Assembly (NCBI RefSeq): GCF_900110275.1
Contig: NZ_FODC01000003.1
Span: forward strand, 806,001 to 870,000
Direction: 5' to 3'
Length of the DNA stretch: 64,000 bases
Origin: Duganella sp. CF517
Lineage (GTDB): Bacteria > Pseudomonadota > Gammaproteobacteria > Burkholderiales > Burkholderiaceae_D
The position numbers and the translations under genes are program-made. Numbering within the stretch: position 1 is the first letter of the stretch; each line of letters begins with the position of its first letter. Below are positions 54,926 to 64,000 of the stretch, piece by piece. The notes below the pieces were generated by a model. That model was not told where the DNA came from. It saw only the letters and a list, made by a program, of their open reading frames with translations, and ran no database searches.

Positions 54926-56030
54926 ATGGAAGCCGAACGCATCAACGCCCTCTCCGCCCTGCTCGCCGATCTGACCACGCGCGAAGCCGAACTACGGAGG
55001 TATCTTTGACTTCGATAAAAAGTCAGAGAAACTCGAACAAGTAAACGAAGAACTGGAAGACCCGACGGTCTGGAACGACCCGAAAAAAGCCCAGGACCTC
55101 GGTAAAGAGAAAAAATCGCTGGAGGCGATCGTCAGCGCGCTGACCAAGGCCGACACCGACCTCAAAGACATGAGCGACCTGTTCGCCATGGCCAAGGAGG
55201 AAGGCGACGACGACACGCTCGAAGCGCTGATCGCCGACGCCGAGGAAGTGCGCAAGGTCATCGAAGGCATGGAGTTCCGCCGGATGTTCAACAATCCGAT
55301 GGACCCGAACAACTGCTTCATCGACATCCAGGCCGGCGCCGGCGGCACCGAAGCCCAGGACTGGGCCTCGATGCTGCTGCGCCAGTACCTGCGCTACTCC
55401 GAACGCAAAGGCTTCAAGGTCGAGATCATGGAGCAGTCCGACGGCGAGGTGGCCGGCATCAAGACCGCCACCATCAAGGTCGAAGGCGACTACGCCTATG
55501 GCTTCCTGCGCACCGAAACCGGCGTGCACCGCCTGGTGCGCAAATCGCCGTTCGACTCGGCCAACGGCCGCCACACGTCGTTCACGTCGCTGTTCGTCTA
55601 TCCGGAAGTCGATGACTCGATCGATATCGAGATCAATCCGGCCGACCTGCGCATCGATACCTACCGCGCGTCCGGCGCCGGTGGCCAGCACATTAACAAG
55701 ACCGATTCCGCCGTGCGTCTGACGCACGGCCCGTCCGGTATCGTGGTGCAGTGCCAGAACGACCGCTCGCAGCACCGCAACAAGGCCGAGGCGATGGAAA
55801 TGCTCAAGGCGAAGCTGTACGAGATGGAGCTGCGCAAGCGCATGAGCGAGCAGCAGAAACTGGAAGACTCCAAGACCGACGTCGGCTGGGGGCACCAGAT
55901 CCGTTCCTACGTGCTCGATCAGTCGCGCATCAAGGATTTGCGCACCAACTTCGAGACCGGCAACACCAAGGGCGTGCTGGACGGCGACCTGGACGACTTC
56001 ATCTCGGCATCGCTCAAACAAGGCGTATAA
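54926..56030 (+). CDS. prfB: Peptide chain release factor 2, expressed by +1 programmed frameshift
   Basis: The ATG at 54926 (AGAAGAAGAAA upstream) opens 27 codons ending in CTT, then TGA at 55007. Skipping one base (reading GAC from 55008) restores a frame to the stop at 56030, giving 367 residues. RF2 recognises UGA and UAA; the anticodon-like SPF motif ([11 protein letters not shown]) and the GGQ motif (residues 252-254) that enters the peptidyl-transferase centre are present. The short first part (about 27 residues) would be nonsense alone. First gene of the prfB-HAD-lysS transcript. Confidence 0.97.
54995..55010 (+). promoter_or_regulatory. Programmed +1 frameshift site of prfB
   Basis: CGGAGGTATCTTTGAC: an internal Shine-Dalgarno-like GGAGG three bases before the CTT-TGA slippery pair and the C that follows the stop. 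Matches the classic E. coli site apart from the first bases. When RF2 is scarce, ribosomes pause at TGA and slip forward, so RF2 controls its own synthesis. Confidence 0.95.
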
Positions 56031-56035
56031 ATTTA

Positions 56036-56749
56036 ATGACAGCTCCAACTTCTTCCTCATCGCAGCGCGCGTTCATCTTCGACATGGACGGCACCATCGT
56101 CGACAACATGGCCTTCCACACCAAGTCGTGGCTGGCCTTCTTCGAGCGTCGCGGCCACACGCTGGACCCGGACGCGTTTTTCCGCGACACGGCCGGCCGC
56201 CAGGGCCATGAAATCATGCGCACCTACCTGGGCGACCACCTGACCAGGGAAGAAAGCGCGGCGCTCGACTTCGAGAAGGAATCGCTGTACCGCGAGCTGT
56301 ACGCGCCGCACCTGGCGGTGACCAAGGGCTTCGACCTGTTCATCGCCGCCGCCAAAAGCGCCGGCACCAAGCTGGCCGTGGCCACCGCCGCGCCGAACGA
56401 GAACATCGCCTTCACGCTCGACGGACTCGATCTGCGCAAGCAGTTCGACGCCATCGCCGGCGCGGCCGATGTGGCGCGCGGCAAACCGAATCCGGACGTG
56501 TTCCTGCTGGCCGCCGAACGCGCCGGCGCCCTGCCCGCCAACAGCATCGTCTTCGAAGACGCGCCGCTGGGCGTGGAGGCGGCCCGCCGCGCCGGCATGC
56601 GCGCGGTGGTGCTGACGACCACCCTGCCGGCCGAAGCCTTCGCCGATTACGACAACGTCATCGCCGTGGCGCGCGACTTCAGCGAGCTCGATATCGCGGC
56701 GCTGTTCGCCTCCGAGCCCTATGTGCTCGACGACGCGACCACCAACTAA
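56036..56749 (+). CDS. HAD-family hydrolase (beta-phosphoglucomutase-like)
   Basis: 237 residues from ATG 56036, 5 bp past the prfB stop. HAD motifs: the nucleophile in FIFDMDGTIVDNM, motif 2 in KLAVATAAP, motif 3 Lys in RGKPNPDVFLLAAER and the acidic pair in VFEDAPLGVEAA. The cap-inserted form with DMDGT and EDAPLGVEA fits the phosphatase or sugar-phosphate mutase subgroup (phosphoglycolate phosphatase or beta-phosphoglucomutase-like). Substrate unknown. Cytoplasmic; sits between prfB and lysS in one transcript. Confidence 0.9.
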   Translation: MTAPTSSSSQRAFIFDMDGTIVDNMAFHTKSWLAFFERRGHTLDPDAFFRDTAGRQGHEIMRTYLGDHLTREESAALDFEKESLYRELYAPHLAVTKGFDLFIAAAKSAGTKLAVATAAPNENIAFTLDGLDLRKQFDAIAGAADVARGKPNPDVFLLAAERAGALPANSIVFEDAPLGVEAARRAGMRAVVLTTTLPAEAFADYDNVIAVARDFSELDIAALFASEPYVLDDATTN

Positions 56750-56775
56750 TCATCACCTCAACCTAGAAACAGACC

Positions 56776-58308
56776 ATGACTACGGATCTTCAAGAACAAG
56801 CAGCCACCCCGCCGGACGAGAACAAGATCATCGCCGAGCGCCGCGCCAAGCTGGCAGCCATCCGCGAACAGGGCATCGCCTTCCCCAACGACTTCAAACC
56901 GGAGCACAAGGCGGCCGACCTGCATGCGCAATATGGCGAGAAGTCGCGCGAGGAACTGGAAGCCAATCCCGTCAACGTGGTGCTGGCCGGCCGCATGATG
57001 TTGAAGCGCGAAGCCGGCAAGAAGGCCGCGTTCGCGACCCTGCAGGATTCGTCCGGCGCCAAGGCCGATGGCCGCATCCAGATCTACGCGACCTTGGACC
57101 TGACCGGCGAAGCCGCGATGGCCGCGCTGCACCACTACGACCTGGGCGACATCCTGGGCGTGGTCGGCACGCTGTTCAAGACCAAGACCGACGAACTGAC
57201 CATCAAGGTCAGCGAACTGCGTCTGATCACCAAGTCGCTGCGCCCGCTGCCGGACAAATTCCACGGCCTGGCCGACCAGGAGACCAAGTACCGCCAGCGC
57301 TACGTCGACTTGATCATGAACGAGGAAACGCGCCGCACCTTCAAGGCGCGCACCGCCGCGATCTCGTCGATGCGCCGTTTCATGGAAAAGAACGAATTCA
57401 TGGAAGTGGAAACGCCGATGCTGCACGCCATTCCTGGCGGCGCGGCGGCCAAGCCTTTCATCACCCACCACAACGCGCTGGACATGCAAATGTTCCTGCG
57501 CATCGCGCCGGAGCTGTATCTGAAGCGCCTGGTGGTGGGCGGCTTCGACCGCGTGTTCGAGATCAACCGCAACTTCCGCAACGAAGGCGTGTCGATCCGT
57601 CACAATCCTGAATTCACGATGATGGAGTTCTACGCGGCCTACACCGACTACAAGTGGATCATGAACTTCACCGAGGAGATCATCCGCCAGGCCGCGATCG
57701 ACGCCCACGGCACCGCCACCCTGACCTACGGCGGCAAGGAACTGGACCTGGCCAAGGCCTTCCACCGCCTGACCATCGTCGAAGCGATCAACAAGTACGC
57801 GCCGGGCTACACGCCGGAGCAGTTGAAGGACGCCGAGTTCATCAAGACGGAACTGCTCAAGTTCGGCGTCAAGCCGTTCGCCACCGCCGGCCTGGGCGCG
57901 CTGCAACTGGCGCTGTTCGAGGAAACCGCCGAAGCGCAGCTGTGGGAGCCGACCTTCATCATCGACTACCCGGCCGAAGTGTCGCCGCTGGCGCGCGCCT
58001 CCGATACGGAAGCGGGCATCACCGAGCGCTTCGAACTGTTCATGGTCGGCCGCGAGATCGCCAACGGCTTCTCGGAGTTGAACGACGCCGAAGACCAGTC
58101 GGCCCGCTTCCTGGCCCAGGTGGCCGCCAAGGACGCCGGCGACGAGGAGGCGATGTTCTACGACGCCGACTACATCCGCGCGCTGGAATACGGCATGCCG
58201 CCGGCCGGCGGTTGCGGTATCGGCATCGATCGTCTGATGATGATCATCACCGACTCGCCGAACATCCGCGACGTGCTGCTGTTCCCGCACCTGCGCCGCG
58301 AAGAGTAA
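56776..58308 (+). CDS. lysS: Lysyl-tRNA synthetase (class II)
   Basis: 510 residues. N-terminal anticodon-binding OB fold, then class II motifs: motif 1 region [14 protein letters not shown], motif 2 [13 protein letters not shown] and motif 3 [10 protein letters not shown]. Charges tRNA-Lys with lysine in the cytoplasm. Order prfB-lysS is conserved across proteobacteria. AACCTAGAAACAGACC lies before the ATG (AGAAAC as a weak ribosome site). Followed 12 bp after its stop by a strong terminator. Confidence 0.96.
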   Translation: MTTDLQEQAATPPDENKIIAERRAKLAAIREQGIAFPNDFKPEHKAADLHAQYGEKSREELEANPVNVVLAGRMMLKREAGKKAAFATLQDSSGAKADGRIQIYATLDLTGEAAMAALHHYDLGDILGVVGTLFKTKTDELTIKVSELRLITKSLRPLPDKFHGLADQETKYRQRYVDLIMNEETRRTFKARTAAISSMRRFMEKNEFMEVETPMLHAIPGGAAAKPFITHHNALDMQMFLRIAPELYLKRLVVGGFDRVFEINRNFRNEGVSIRHNPEFTMMEFYAAYTDYKWIMNFTEEIIRQAAIDAHGTATLTYGGKELDLAKAFHRLTIVEAINKYAPGYTPEQLKDAEFIKTELLKFGVKPFATAGLGALQLALFEETAEAQLWEPTFIIDYPAEVSPLARASDTEAGITERFELFMVGREIANGFSELNDAEDQSARFLAQVAAKDAGDEEAMFYDADYIRALEYGMPPAGGCGIGIDRLMMIITDSPNIRDVLLFPHLRREE

Positions 58309-58320
58309 GCGCTCCGCGAA

Positions 58321-58346
58321 AACCGCCCTTCCGGGCGGTTTTTTTT
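58321..58346 (+). terminator. Intrinsic terminator of the prfB-lysS transcript
   Basis: AACCGCCC (58321-58328), a TTCC loop, GGGCGGTT (58333-58340) and a T-run to 58346; perfect 8-bp stem and eight consecutive T residues. Confidence 0.95.
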
Positions 58347-58459
58347 CGCCTGGGATTTTGCGGCAAGCGTGCGGTGGGAGCGTTACGAAATAATAGGCGC
58401 GCTGCAGGAATCGCCGGGCAGGCCTAGAATGGGTCGAATTCCATCGCAAGGAGCCCGTC

Positions 58460-59257
58460 ATGCACCTCACGCTGCACAACCAGACCGCCATCGTCACCGG
58501 CGCCAATTCCGGACTTGGACGCGGCATCGCGCTGGCATTCGCCAAGGCCGGCGCCAACGTCGTCGTCAACTATCACAGCCACCAGGACCAGGCCGACGAA
58601 GTCGTCGCGCTGATCGCCGCCGACGGCGGACAGGCGATCGCCGTCCAGGCGGACGTCGGCGAGGAGCCGGACGTGCTGGCCCTGTTCGACGCGGCCGTCA
58701 AGCGCTTCGGCGGCGTCGATATCGTGGTGGCCAACTCCGGCCGCCAGGACGACGCGCCCAGCGCCGACATGACCCTGGCCCAATGGGAAGGCGTCCTCAA
58801 AACCAACCTGACCGGCCAATTCCTGTGCATGCGCGAGGCGGTGCGCCTGTTCCGCAAACAGGGCCGGCGCGAGGCCTCCCGCGCGCTCGGCAAGATCATT
58901 TGCATGAGTTCCGTCCACCAGCGCATACCGTGGGCCGGCCATGTCAACTACGCGGCATCCAAGGGCGGCGTGCACCTGTTGATGGAGACGATGGCGCAGG
59001 AGGTCGCGCCCGAGAAAATCCGCATCAACGCCATCGCGCCGGGCGCCATCAAGACGCCGATCAACGCCGAGGTGACCGCCGACGGCGGCAGCCCGGAACT
59101 GCTTAAACTGATCCCGTATGGCCGCGTGGGCAAGCCGGAAGATGTCGCCAACGCGGCGCTGTTCCTGGCCTCGGACCTCGCCGACTACGTGGTCGGCAGC
59201 ACGCTGTTCGTCGATGGCGGCATGTCGCTGTACCCGGGCTTCGAGGACAACGGCTGA
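58460..59257 (+). CDS. SDR-family oxidoreductase (glucose 1-dehydrogenase-like)
   Basis: 265 residues, a classical short-chain dehydrogenase: NAD(P)-binding TGANSGLGRG, ADVGEE, NSGRQDD, the catalytic SSVHQRIPWAGHVNYAASKGG with Tyr and Lys of YAASK, and APGAIKTPI. The closest family look is glucose 1-dehydrogenase, which fits its neighbour. CAAGGAG lies about 7 bases before the ATG. The stop TGA overlaps the next ATG by one base (TGATG), so the two products are made together. Confidence 0.9.
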   Translation: MHLTLHNQTAIVTGANSGLGRGIALAFAKAGANVVVNYHSHQDQADEVVALIAADGGQAIAVQADVGEEPDVLALFDAAVKRFGGVDIVVANSGRQDDAPSADMTLAQWEGVLKTNLTGQFLCMREAVRLFRKQGRREASRALGKIICMSSVHQRIPWAGHVNYAASKGGVHLLMETMAQEVAPEKIRINAIAPGAIKTPINAEVTADGGSPELLKLIPYGRVGKPEDVANAALFLASDLADYVVGSTLFVDGGMSLYPGFEDNG

Positions 59258-61131
59258 TGGCCGCGGGCGCAAAGGCCGGTAAGGCGGCCAAAACACCACC
59301 CAAGCCCAAGGCGCCCGCTAAAAATGAGGACCGCGCGGAACGTGACATCGCCGACCACGGCGTCATCGGCAACCTCGCCACCATCGCACTGGTGGCGTGC
59401 GACGGCGCCATCGACTACATGTGCTGGCCCAACCTCGACAGCCCGAGCATCTTCGCCGGCTTGCTGGACGCGGCGAAGGGCGGCGTGTTCGAACTGTCGC
59501 CGCTAATCGACGATGCGCGCATCGTCCAGATGTATATGCCCGACACCAACGTGCTGCTGACACGCTGGATGGGCAGCGACGCCAGCGCCGAAATCACCGA
59601 CCTGATGATCGACACGGACGATGTCGGCGAGGCCCCTACCCGGCTGGTGCGGCGCGTGAGCGTCACCCGTGGCAAGGTGACGGTGAACCTGCGCTGCGCG
59701 CCGCGCTACGACTATGCACGCGTGGTGCCGTCGGTCGCGCTCAAAAAAGGCAGCGCGATCTTCTCCGGCAAAGGCAATCCATCGCTGCGCCTCAGCGGCG
59801 AGGCCGATTTCGCCAAGGGCGACGGCGAAGTGACCGCCAGCGTTACCCTGCGCGCGGGCCAGAGCGTGACCTTCATGCTCGACGAACCGCATGAAGAACT
59901 GATCGATGCCGACGCCATCGGCCAACTGATCGACGCCACCATCGCGCGCTGGCGCCTCTGGGCCGGGCAGTCGACCTACAAGGGCCGCTGGCGCGACGCC
60001 GTGACCCGCTCCGCGCTGGTACTGAAGCTGCTGACTTCGCGCAAGCATGGCTCGATCGCGGCGGCGGGCACCTTTGCCCTGCCCGAGGCGCGCGGCGGCG
60101 TCCGCAACTGGGACTACCGCGCCGCGTGGATACGCGATTCGTCGTTCTCGATCTACGCGCTGATGCGGCTTGGTTATCACAACGAGGCCAAGGACTTCTA
60201 TCGCTGGCTCGGCGACCGGGCGCTCCACTCGAGCAAGTGCGGCGAGATGCAGGTGATGTACGCGCTCGACGGCGGCGAGATTTTGCCCGAGACCACGCTG
60301 GAACATCTGGGCGGCTACGGCGGCGCGGCGCCGGTCCGCATCGGCAACGACGCCGTCACGCAACTGCAACTCGATATCTACGGCGAGTTGATGGACTCGA
60401 TCTACCTGAGTAACAAGTATGGCGAGGCGATTTCGCACGACCGCTGGCTCGGGGTATGCAGGGTGATCGACTACGTATGCCAGCACTGGAACGAGGCCGA
60501 TGCCGGCATCTGGGAAGTACGCGGGCCGCCGAGCCACCATCTGCATTCTCGGCTCATGTGCTGGGTCGCGATCGACCGGGCGATCCGGTTGGCCAGCAAA
60601 CGTTCGCTGGCGGCCCCGTTCACGCGCTGGATCAAGGTGCGCAACGCGATCCACGACGATATCTGGTCCAATTTCTGGAACGAGAAGCTGGGCCACTTCG
60701 TCGACGAGCGCGGAGGCAAGGATCTCGACGCGTCGCTGTTGTTGATGCCGCTGGTGCGCTTTGTCGGCGCCACCGATCCGCGCTGGCTCGCCACCTTGGA
60801 CGCCATCGGCAAACGACTCACCGATGACGGCATGGTGTTCCGCTACAAGCGCGATGACGGCTTGCCGGGCAAGGAAGGCGCGTTTTCGGCGTGTTCGTTC
60901 TGGTACGTCGAATGCCTGGCGCGCGCCGGCCGCATGGACGAGGCGCGGATGATCTTCGAGAAGCTGCTGCGATATGCGAACCACCTGCAGCTGTATGCCG
61001 AGGAGTTCGACGAGCGCGCGAAGTTGATCGGCAATTTCCCGCAGGGCTTCACGCATCTGGCGCTGGTCAGCGCCGCGTTTTATATCGATCGCGAGATGGA
61101 GGGGCGCGGCCGGCGGGATTGGCCGGCCTAG
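59257..61131 (+). CDS. GH15-family glycoside hydrolase (glucoamylase/trehalase-like)
   Basis: 624 residues with a short Ala/Lys/Pro-rich tail at the N-terminus, then the typical GH15 bacterial start HGVIGNLATIALVACDGAIDYMCWPNLDSPSIF, here noted by VIGNLATIALV and IDYMCWPN. The (alpha/alpha)6 barrel follows with WIRDSSFSIYALMRLGY and GPPSHHLHSRLMCW. GH15 inverting enzymes release glucose from alpha-glucans or trehalose. No signal peptide, so cytoplasmic. Coupling to a glucose-dehydrogenase-like SDR suggests a trehalose or glucan to gluconate-type route (inference). Confidence 0.9.
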   Translation: MAAGAKAGKAAKTPPKPKAPAKNEDRAERDIADHGVIGNLATIALVACDGAIDYMCWPNLDSPSIFAGLLDAAKGGVFELSPLIDDARIVQMYMPDTNVLLTRWMGSDASAEITDLMIDTDDVGEAPTRLVRRVSVTRGKVTVNLRCAPRYDYARVVPSVALKKGSAIFSGKGNPSLRLSGEADFAKGDGEVTASVTLRAGQSVTFMLDEPHEELIDADAIGQLIDATIARWRLWAGQSTYKGRWRDAVTRSALVLKLLTSRKHGSIAAAGTFALPEARGGVRNWDYRAAWIRDSSFSIYALMRLGYHNEAKDFYRWLGDRALHSSKCGEMQVMYALDGGEILPETTLEHLGGYGGAAPVRIGNDAVTQLQLDIYGELMDSIYLSNKYGEAISHDRWLGVCRVIDYVCQHWNEADAGIWEVRGPPSHHLHSRLMCWVAIDRAIRLASKRSLAAPFTRWIKVRNAIHDDIWSNFWNEKLGHFVDERGGKDLDASLLLMPLVRFVGATDPRWLATLDAIGKRLTDDGMVFRYKRDDGLPGKEGAFSACSFWYVECLARAGRMDEARMIFEKLLRYANHLQLYAEEFDERAKLIGNFPQGFTHLALVSAAFYIDREMEGRGRRDWPA

Positions 61132-61155
61132 GGCCCTTGATTAACCGCGGAGACA

Positions 61156-61226
61156 TGTAGCGCGGATTGGCGCGCAGCGCGTAATCGGCCATGAGCCGCC
61201 GGCGGCGGATGCAAGGCCGATCACGT
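61156..61226. repeat. Dispersed palindromic element, copy 3 (decayed)
   Basis: TGTAGCGCGGATTGGCGCGC and CAGCGCGTAATCGGCC on the left match copies 1 and 2; on the right GGCCGATCACG is the only clear remnant. It lies between GH15 and ppnN, which converge. Confidence 0.65.
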
Positions 61227-61238
61227 GGCAAGTCACCG

Positions 61239-62609
61239 CTACTGGATCACCCGATAGCAAGGCGTATACGCCTTGCCCGCCAACTTCATCCGGCTTTGCT
61301 CGACGAACGACGCCAGCAGCGCATCCATCGGCCCCATGATCTCCTTGTCGCCATGAATCTCGAAGTGGCCGAACTTCTCGATCGCGCGGATGCCCTCGTC
61401 CTTGACGTTACCCGCCACCACGCCCGAAAACGCCCGGCGCAGATTCGCCGCCAGCAAATGCACTTCCTGGTTCTTGTGCAGGCTCAGATTGCGCATGTTC
61501 TCGTGCGTCGGCGCGAACGGCTTCTGGAACTCGCGGTCGATCTTCAGACCCCAGTTGTAATAATAGGCGTCGCTGCGGCTCTTGCGGAACTCGCGCACCT
61601 GCTTGATCCCGGCCTGCATCTCCCGCGCCACCAGTTCCGGATCGTCGATGATGATCTTGTAGCGCTGCTGCGCCTCGGGGCCCAGCGTGTCGAGGATGAA
61701 CTGGTTGATCTGCACGAAGTACTCGCGCGACGTTTCCGGTCCGGTGAACACCAGCGGGAACGGGATCTCCGCGTTATCCGGATGCAGCAGGATGCCCAGG
61801 ATGTACAGGATCTCCTCGGCCGTGCCGGCGCCGCCCGGGAACACGACGATGCCGTGGCCTGTGCGCACGAACGCCTCCAACCGCTTCTCGATATCCGGCA
61901 TGATCACCAGTTCGTTGACGATCGGGTTCGGCGATTCGGCGGCGATGATGCCCGGTTCCGTGATGCCCAGATAGCGGCCATGGGACAGGCGCTGTTTGGC
62001 GTGGCCGATGGTGGCGCCCTTCATCGGACCCTTCATCGCGCCCGGGCCGCAGCCGGTGCAGATGTCCAGGTCGCGCAGGCCCATTTGATAGCCCACTTCC
62101 TTCGAGTAGTTGTACTCGGCGCGGTTGATCGAGTGTCCGCCCCAGCACACCACCAGGTTCGGATTCAGCATCGGCTTGAGCACCCCGGCGTTGCGCAGGA
62201 TGTGGAACACCGCGTCGGTGATGTCCTCGGTGCGGTTCATGTCGAATTTCTGCGTATCGGTCACCTCGTTGCTGACGAAGACGATATCGCGCAGCACCGC
62301 GAACAGGTGTTCGTGGATGCCCTTGATCATTTTGCCGTCGACGAAGGCGATCGCCGGCGCGCCCTTGATATCGAGCTTGATGCCGCGCTCGCGCTGCACG
62401 ATGCTGATCGAGAAGGACTCGTAACGCTCCAGCAGCTCCTTGCCGTCGTCGATGGTGCTGCCGCAATTGAGCACGGCCAGTGCGCAATTGCGAAAGACGT
62501 TATATAGGCCGCCCTGGCTCGTGTCGAGCAGCTTGTTCACTTCCGCCTTCGAGAGGATTTCCAGCTGTCCTTCGGGCGAAATCAAAGTATCGATAACGTC
62601 ATGTTCCAT
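61239..62609 (-). CDS. ppnN: Nucleotide 5'-monophosphate nucleosidase, PpnN/LOG family
   Basis: 456 residues from the Met at 62609, where E. coli PpnN also begins; 24 upstream codons are open without family similarity. LOG-family lysine-decarboxylase-like fold with PGGAGTAEEIL in place of the catalytic PGGxGT, CGPGAMKGPMKGA and an FVDGKMI region. Cleaves purine and pyrimidine 5'-monophosphates to base and ribose phosphate, and the E. coli enzyme is activated by (p)ppGpp. The N-terminal domain (LAVLNCGSTIDDGKELLER) is part of that regulation. AAGGA precedes the start by about 10 bases. Confidence 0.92.
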   Translation of the reverse strand: MEHDVIDTLISPEGQLEILSKAEVNKLLDTSQGGLYNVFRNCALAVLNCGSTIDDGKELLERYESFSISIVQRERGIKLDIKGAPAIAFVDGKMIKGIHEHLFAVLRDIVFVSNEVTDTQKFDMNRTEDITDAVFHILRNAGVLKPMLNPNLVVCWGGHSINRAEYNYSKEVGYQMGLRDLDICTGCGPGAMKGPMKGATIGHAKQRLSHGRYLGITEPGIIAAESPNPIVNELVIMPDIEKRLEAFVRTGHGIVVFPGGAGTAEEILYILGILLHPDNAEIPFPLVFTGPETSREYFVQINQFILDTLGPEAQQRYKIIIDDPELVAREMQAGIKQVREFRKSRSDAYYYNWGLKIDREFQKPFAPTHENMRNLSLHKNQEVHLLAANLRRAFSGVVAGNVKDEGIRAIEKFGHFEIHGDKEIMGPMDALLASFVEQSRMKLAGKAYTPCYRVIQ

Positions 62610-62876
62610 GTTGCGTAAATCCTTATTCAGATTCGATGTCACGTAGTAGGCCTGCAATGCCAATATACGACAACTCGGCAATCCGTGGGGGCGGAGATTG
62701 TGCGCCGCATATAAACTTCGCCGTTTCCGGATTTATTATCACAAATGTCACAATCTTGCAGCGGCCGCTACAAAAAGTAGGTTGCGCCGCGTTTGTAGAT
62801 TAAAATGGCGCCCAATTTGGCCCCCCACGAGGGAGCCGGAGACACTTTTAATCGATCATAAATTAGGAGAAGCCGC

Positions 62877-64000
62877 ATGAGCGGTGCTACCACCACCAAC
62901 ACGGAAGTCGCTATTCCCGAGTTCAAACAGATCATGGGCCACCCCGCCCCGCTCTGGATGTTGTTCATGACCGAATTCTGGGAGCGTTTCGCTTTCTACG
63001 GCATCCGTTGGGCGCTCGTGCTCTACGTCGTCGCACAATTCTATAACGGCGATTCGACCGGCGAATCGGCCGCCAACCTGGTCTACGGCTCCTACCTGGC
63101 GCTGGTCTACGCCGCCGCGCTGTTCGGCGGCTATGTCGCCGACCGCGTGCTGGGGTACCAGCGCTCGATCCTGGTCGGCGCGGCCTTCATGGCCGCCGGC
63201 CTGTTCATGATCGCCTTCCCCGACCAGACGGTGTTCAAGTTCGGCCTGGCCACCATCATCGTCGGCAACGGCATGTTCAAGCCGAACATCTCGACCATGG
63301 TCGGCAAGCTGTACTCCACCGGCGACACCCGCCGCGATTCGGGCTTCACCATTTTCTACATGGGCATCAACGCCGGCGCGATGGTCGCCCCGGTCCTGAC
63401 CGAGTGGCTCGCCACGGCGATCTTCGGCACCAACGGCATGCCCGCTTACAAAGTGGTGTTCATGTCGGCCGGCGTGGGCATGCTGGTTAGCTTGGTGTGG
63501 TTCTTCATCGGCCGCCGCAACCTGCAAGGCATCGGTGCTCCGGATGCGCAAACCAGCGACCCTAAACGCCTGCTGTACGTGATCATCGGCGCGCTGTGCG
63601 TGATCCCGGTGGTCTACATGCTGCTCGCGGCCGGCGCCAAGAGCCTGCAGGCCGTGCTGACGGTGCTGTTCATCCTGTTGGCGGTCATGCTGATGATCGA
63701 GGGGATCAAGAACGGCAAGGTCGCGCGCGACCGCGTCATCGCCATGCTGCTGATCTTCTTCTTCAATATCATGTTCTGGATGTTCTTCGAACAGGCCGGC
63801 AGCTCGTTCACCTTCCTGGCCGAGAAAATCGTCGACCGCGAAATGTTCAACTGGACCTTCCCCGTGGCGTGGTTCCAGACCGTGAACTCGCTGGCGATCA
63901 TCACCTTCGCGCCGCTGATCGCTTTCATCTGGGTGGCGATGCGTAACAAGAACCCGTCGATCCCGCGCAAGTTCGGCCTCGGCCTGCTGTTCAACGGCGC
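62877..64000 (+). CDS. POT-family peptide transporter, 5' part
   Basis: ATG 62877 with TAGGAGAA 6-13 bases upstream; the frame stays open to the window end, so only the first 374 residues are visible. Proton-coupled di- and tripeptide importer: the conserved EFWERFAFYGIRWAL start with the ExxER proton-coupling motif, VADRVLGYQRS, GNGMFKPNISTMVG and the FYMGINAGAMVAP helix. About ten membrane segments are present so far. The gap 62610-62876 upstream has no other gene and should hold its promoter. Confidence 0.94.
   Translation, partial: MSGATTTNTEVAIPEFKQIMGHPAPLWMLFMTEFWERFAFYGIRWALVLYVVAQFYNGDSTGESAANLVYGSYLALVYAAALFGGYVADRVLGYQRSILVGAAFMAAGLFMIAFPDQTVFKFGLATIIVGNGMFKPNISTMVGKLYSTGDTRRDSGFTIFYMGINAGAMVAPVLTEWLATAIFGTNGMPAYKVVFMSAGVGMLVSLVWFFIGRRNLQGIGAPDAQTSDPKRLLYVIIGALCVIPVVYMLLAAGAKSLQAVLTVLFILLAVMLMIEGIKNGKVARDRVIAMLLIFFFNIMFWMFFEQAGSSFTFLAEKIVDREMFNWTFPVAWFQTVNSLAIITFAPLIAFIWVAMRNKNPSIPRKFGLGLLFNG

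Noticed and set aside
55007..55009. Premature stop in prfB as a mutation or sequencing error
   Set aside because: Sits exactly in the conserved GGAGG-TAT-CTT-TGA-C frameshift context.
56758..58569. A 603-residue minus-strand frame over lysS
   Set aside because: Antisense shadow; lysS has all class II motifs.

Overview
The window is GC-rich chromosomal DNA of a beta-proteobacterium, most likely Oxalobacteraceae (Massilia/Duganella/Janthinobacterium type). This is inferred from the overall protein character, a PEP-CTERM exported protein, the prfB-lysS gene order, and dispersed palindromes around GGCGGATTAGCG that I associate with this family. Nothing suggests a plasmid or phage. Most genes are core housekeeping genes, with accessory patches (a toxin-antitoxin pair, a REP-associated transposase, a giant repeat protein, a decayed sulfatase-like gene).

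Layout. 1-6.6 kb: end of an AttH/CrtC-like gene, an exporter-type ABC transporter, a threonine-aldolase-family enzyme, an RhlE-type RNA helicase and a sulfatase-like protein without catalytic residues. 6.6-12.7 kb: thyA with a coupled alpha/beta hydrolase, an M16C peptidase on the minus strand, folA and a DUF4337 protein. 12.8-15.4 kb: an Orn/Lys/Arg decarboxylase behind a terminator-like leader hairpin, and a YqaE/Pmp3 peptide. 15.4-19.4 kb: a Cpx-like module, with a two-component pair facing a Spy/CpxP-like gene plus an intradiol dioxygenase lipoprotein; the shared intergenic region holds three GTAAA-N5-GTAAA-type boxes. 19.4-25.4 kb: an orphan glycosyltransferase-like protein, dcd, an alpha/beta hydrolase, comEC and a CsgG-family protein. 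25.4-29.6 kb: tatD, lolD and two tandemly duplicated LolC/E permeases. 29.7-35.2 kb: a PEP-CTERM protein and a 1597-residue protein with ten SdrD-B repeats. 35.5-39.9 kb: a conserved hypothetical coupled to recJ, a RES/Xre toxin-antitoxin pair and a DUF2288 protein. 39.9-46 kb: a secreted alpha-amylase with CBM20 and palindromic upstream sites, a large exported hydrolase, a DUF4272 protein and an aldo/keto reductase. 46-47 kb: a RAYT transposase flanked by its own inverted and direct repeats. 47-51.8 kb: a liv branched-chain amino-acid uptake operon with livM and livG fused. 52-54.7 kb: a Sel1-like protein and a 2',3'-cyclic-nucleotide phosphodiesterase. 54.9-58.3 kb: prfB (with its +1 programmed frameshift), a HAD phosphatase and lysS, closed by a strong terminator. 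58.4-61.1 kb: an SDR/GH15 pair. 61.2-64 kb: ppnN and the start of a POT peptide transporter that runs off the window.

Functional links: thyA, folA and dcd all serve dTMP synthesis. LolD with its two permeases forms the lipoprotein release machine. CpxR/CpxA-like with the Spy-like protein forms an envelope-stress loop. Liv proteins, the POT transporter and the decarboxylase concern amino-acid and peptide economy. The amylase and GH15 enzyme concern alpha-glucans. No rRNA, tRNA or CRISPR array was seen.
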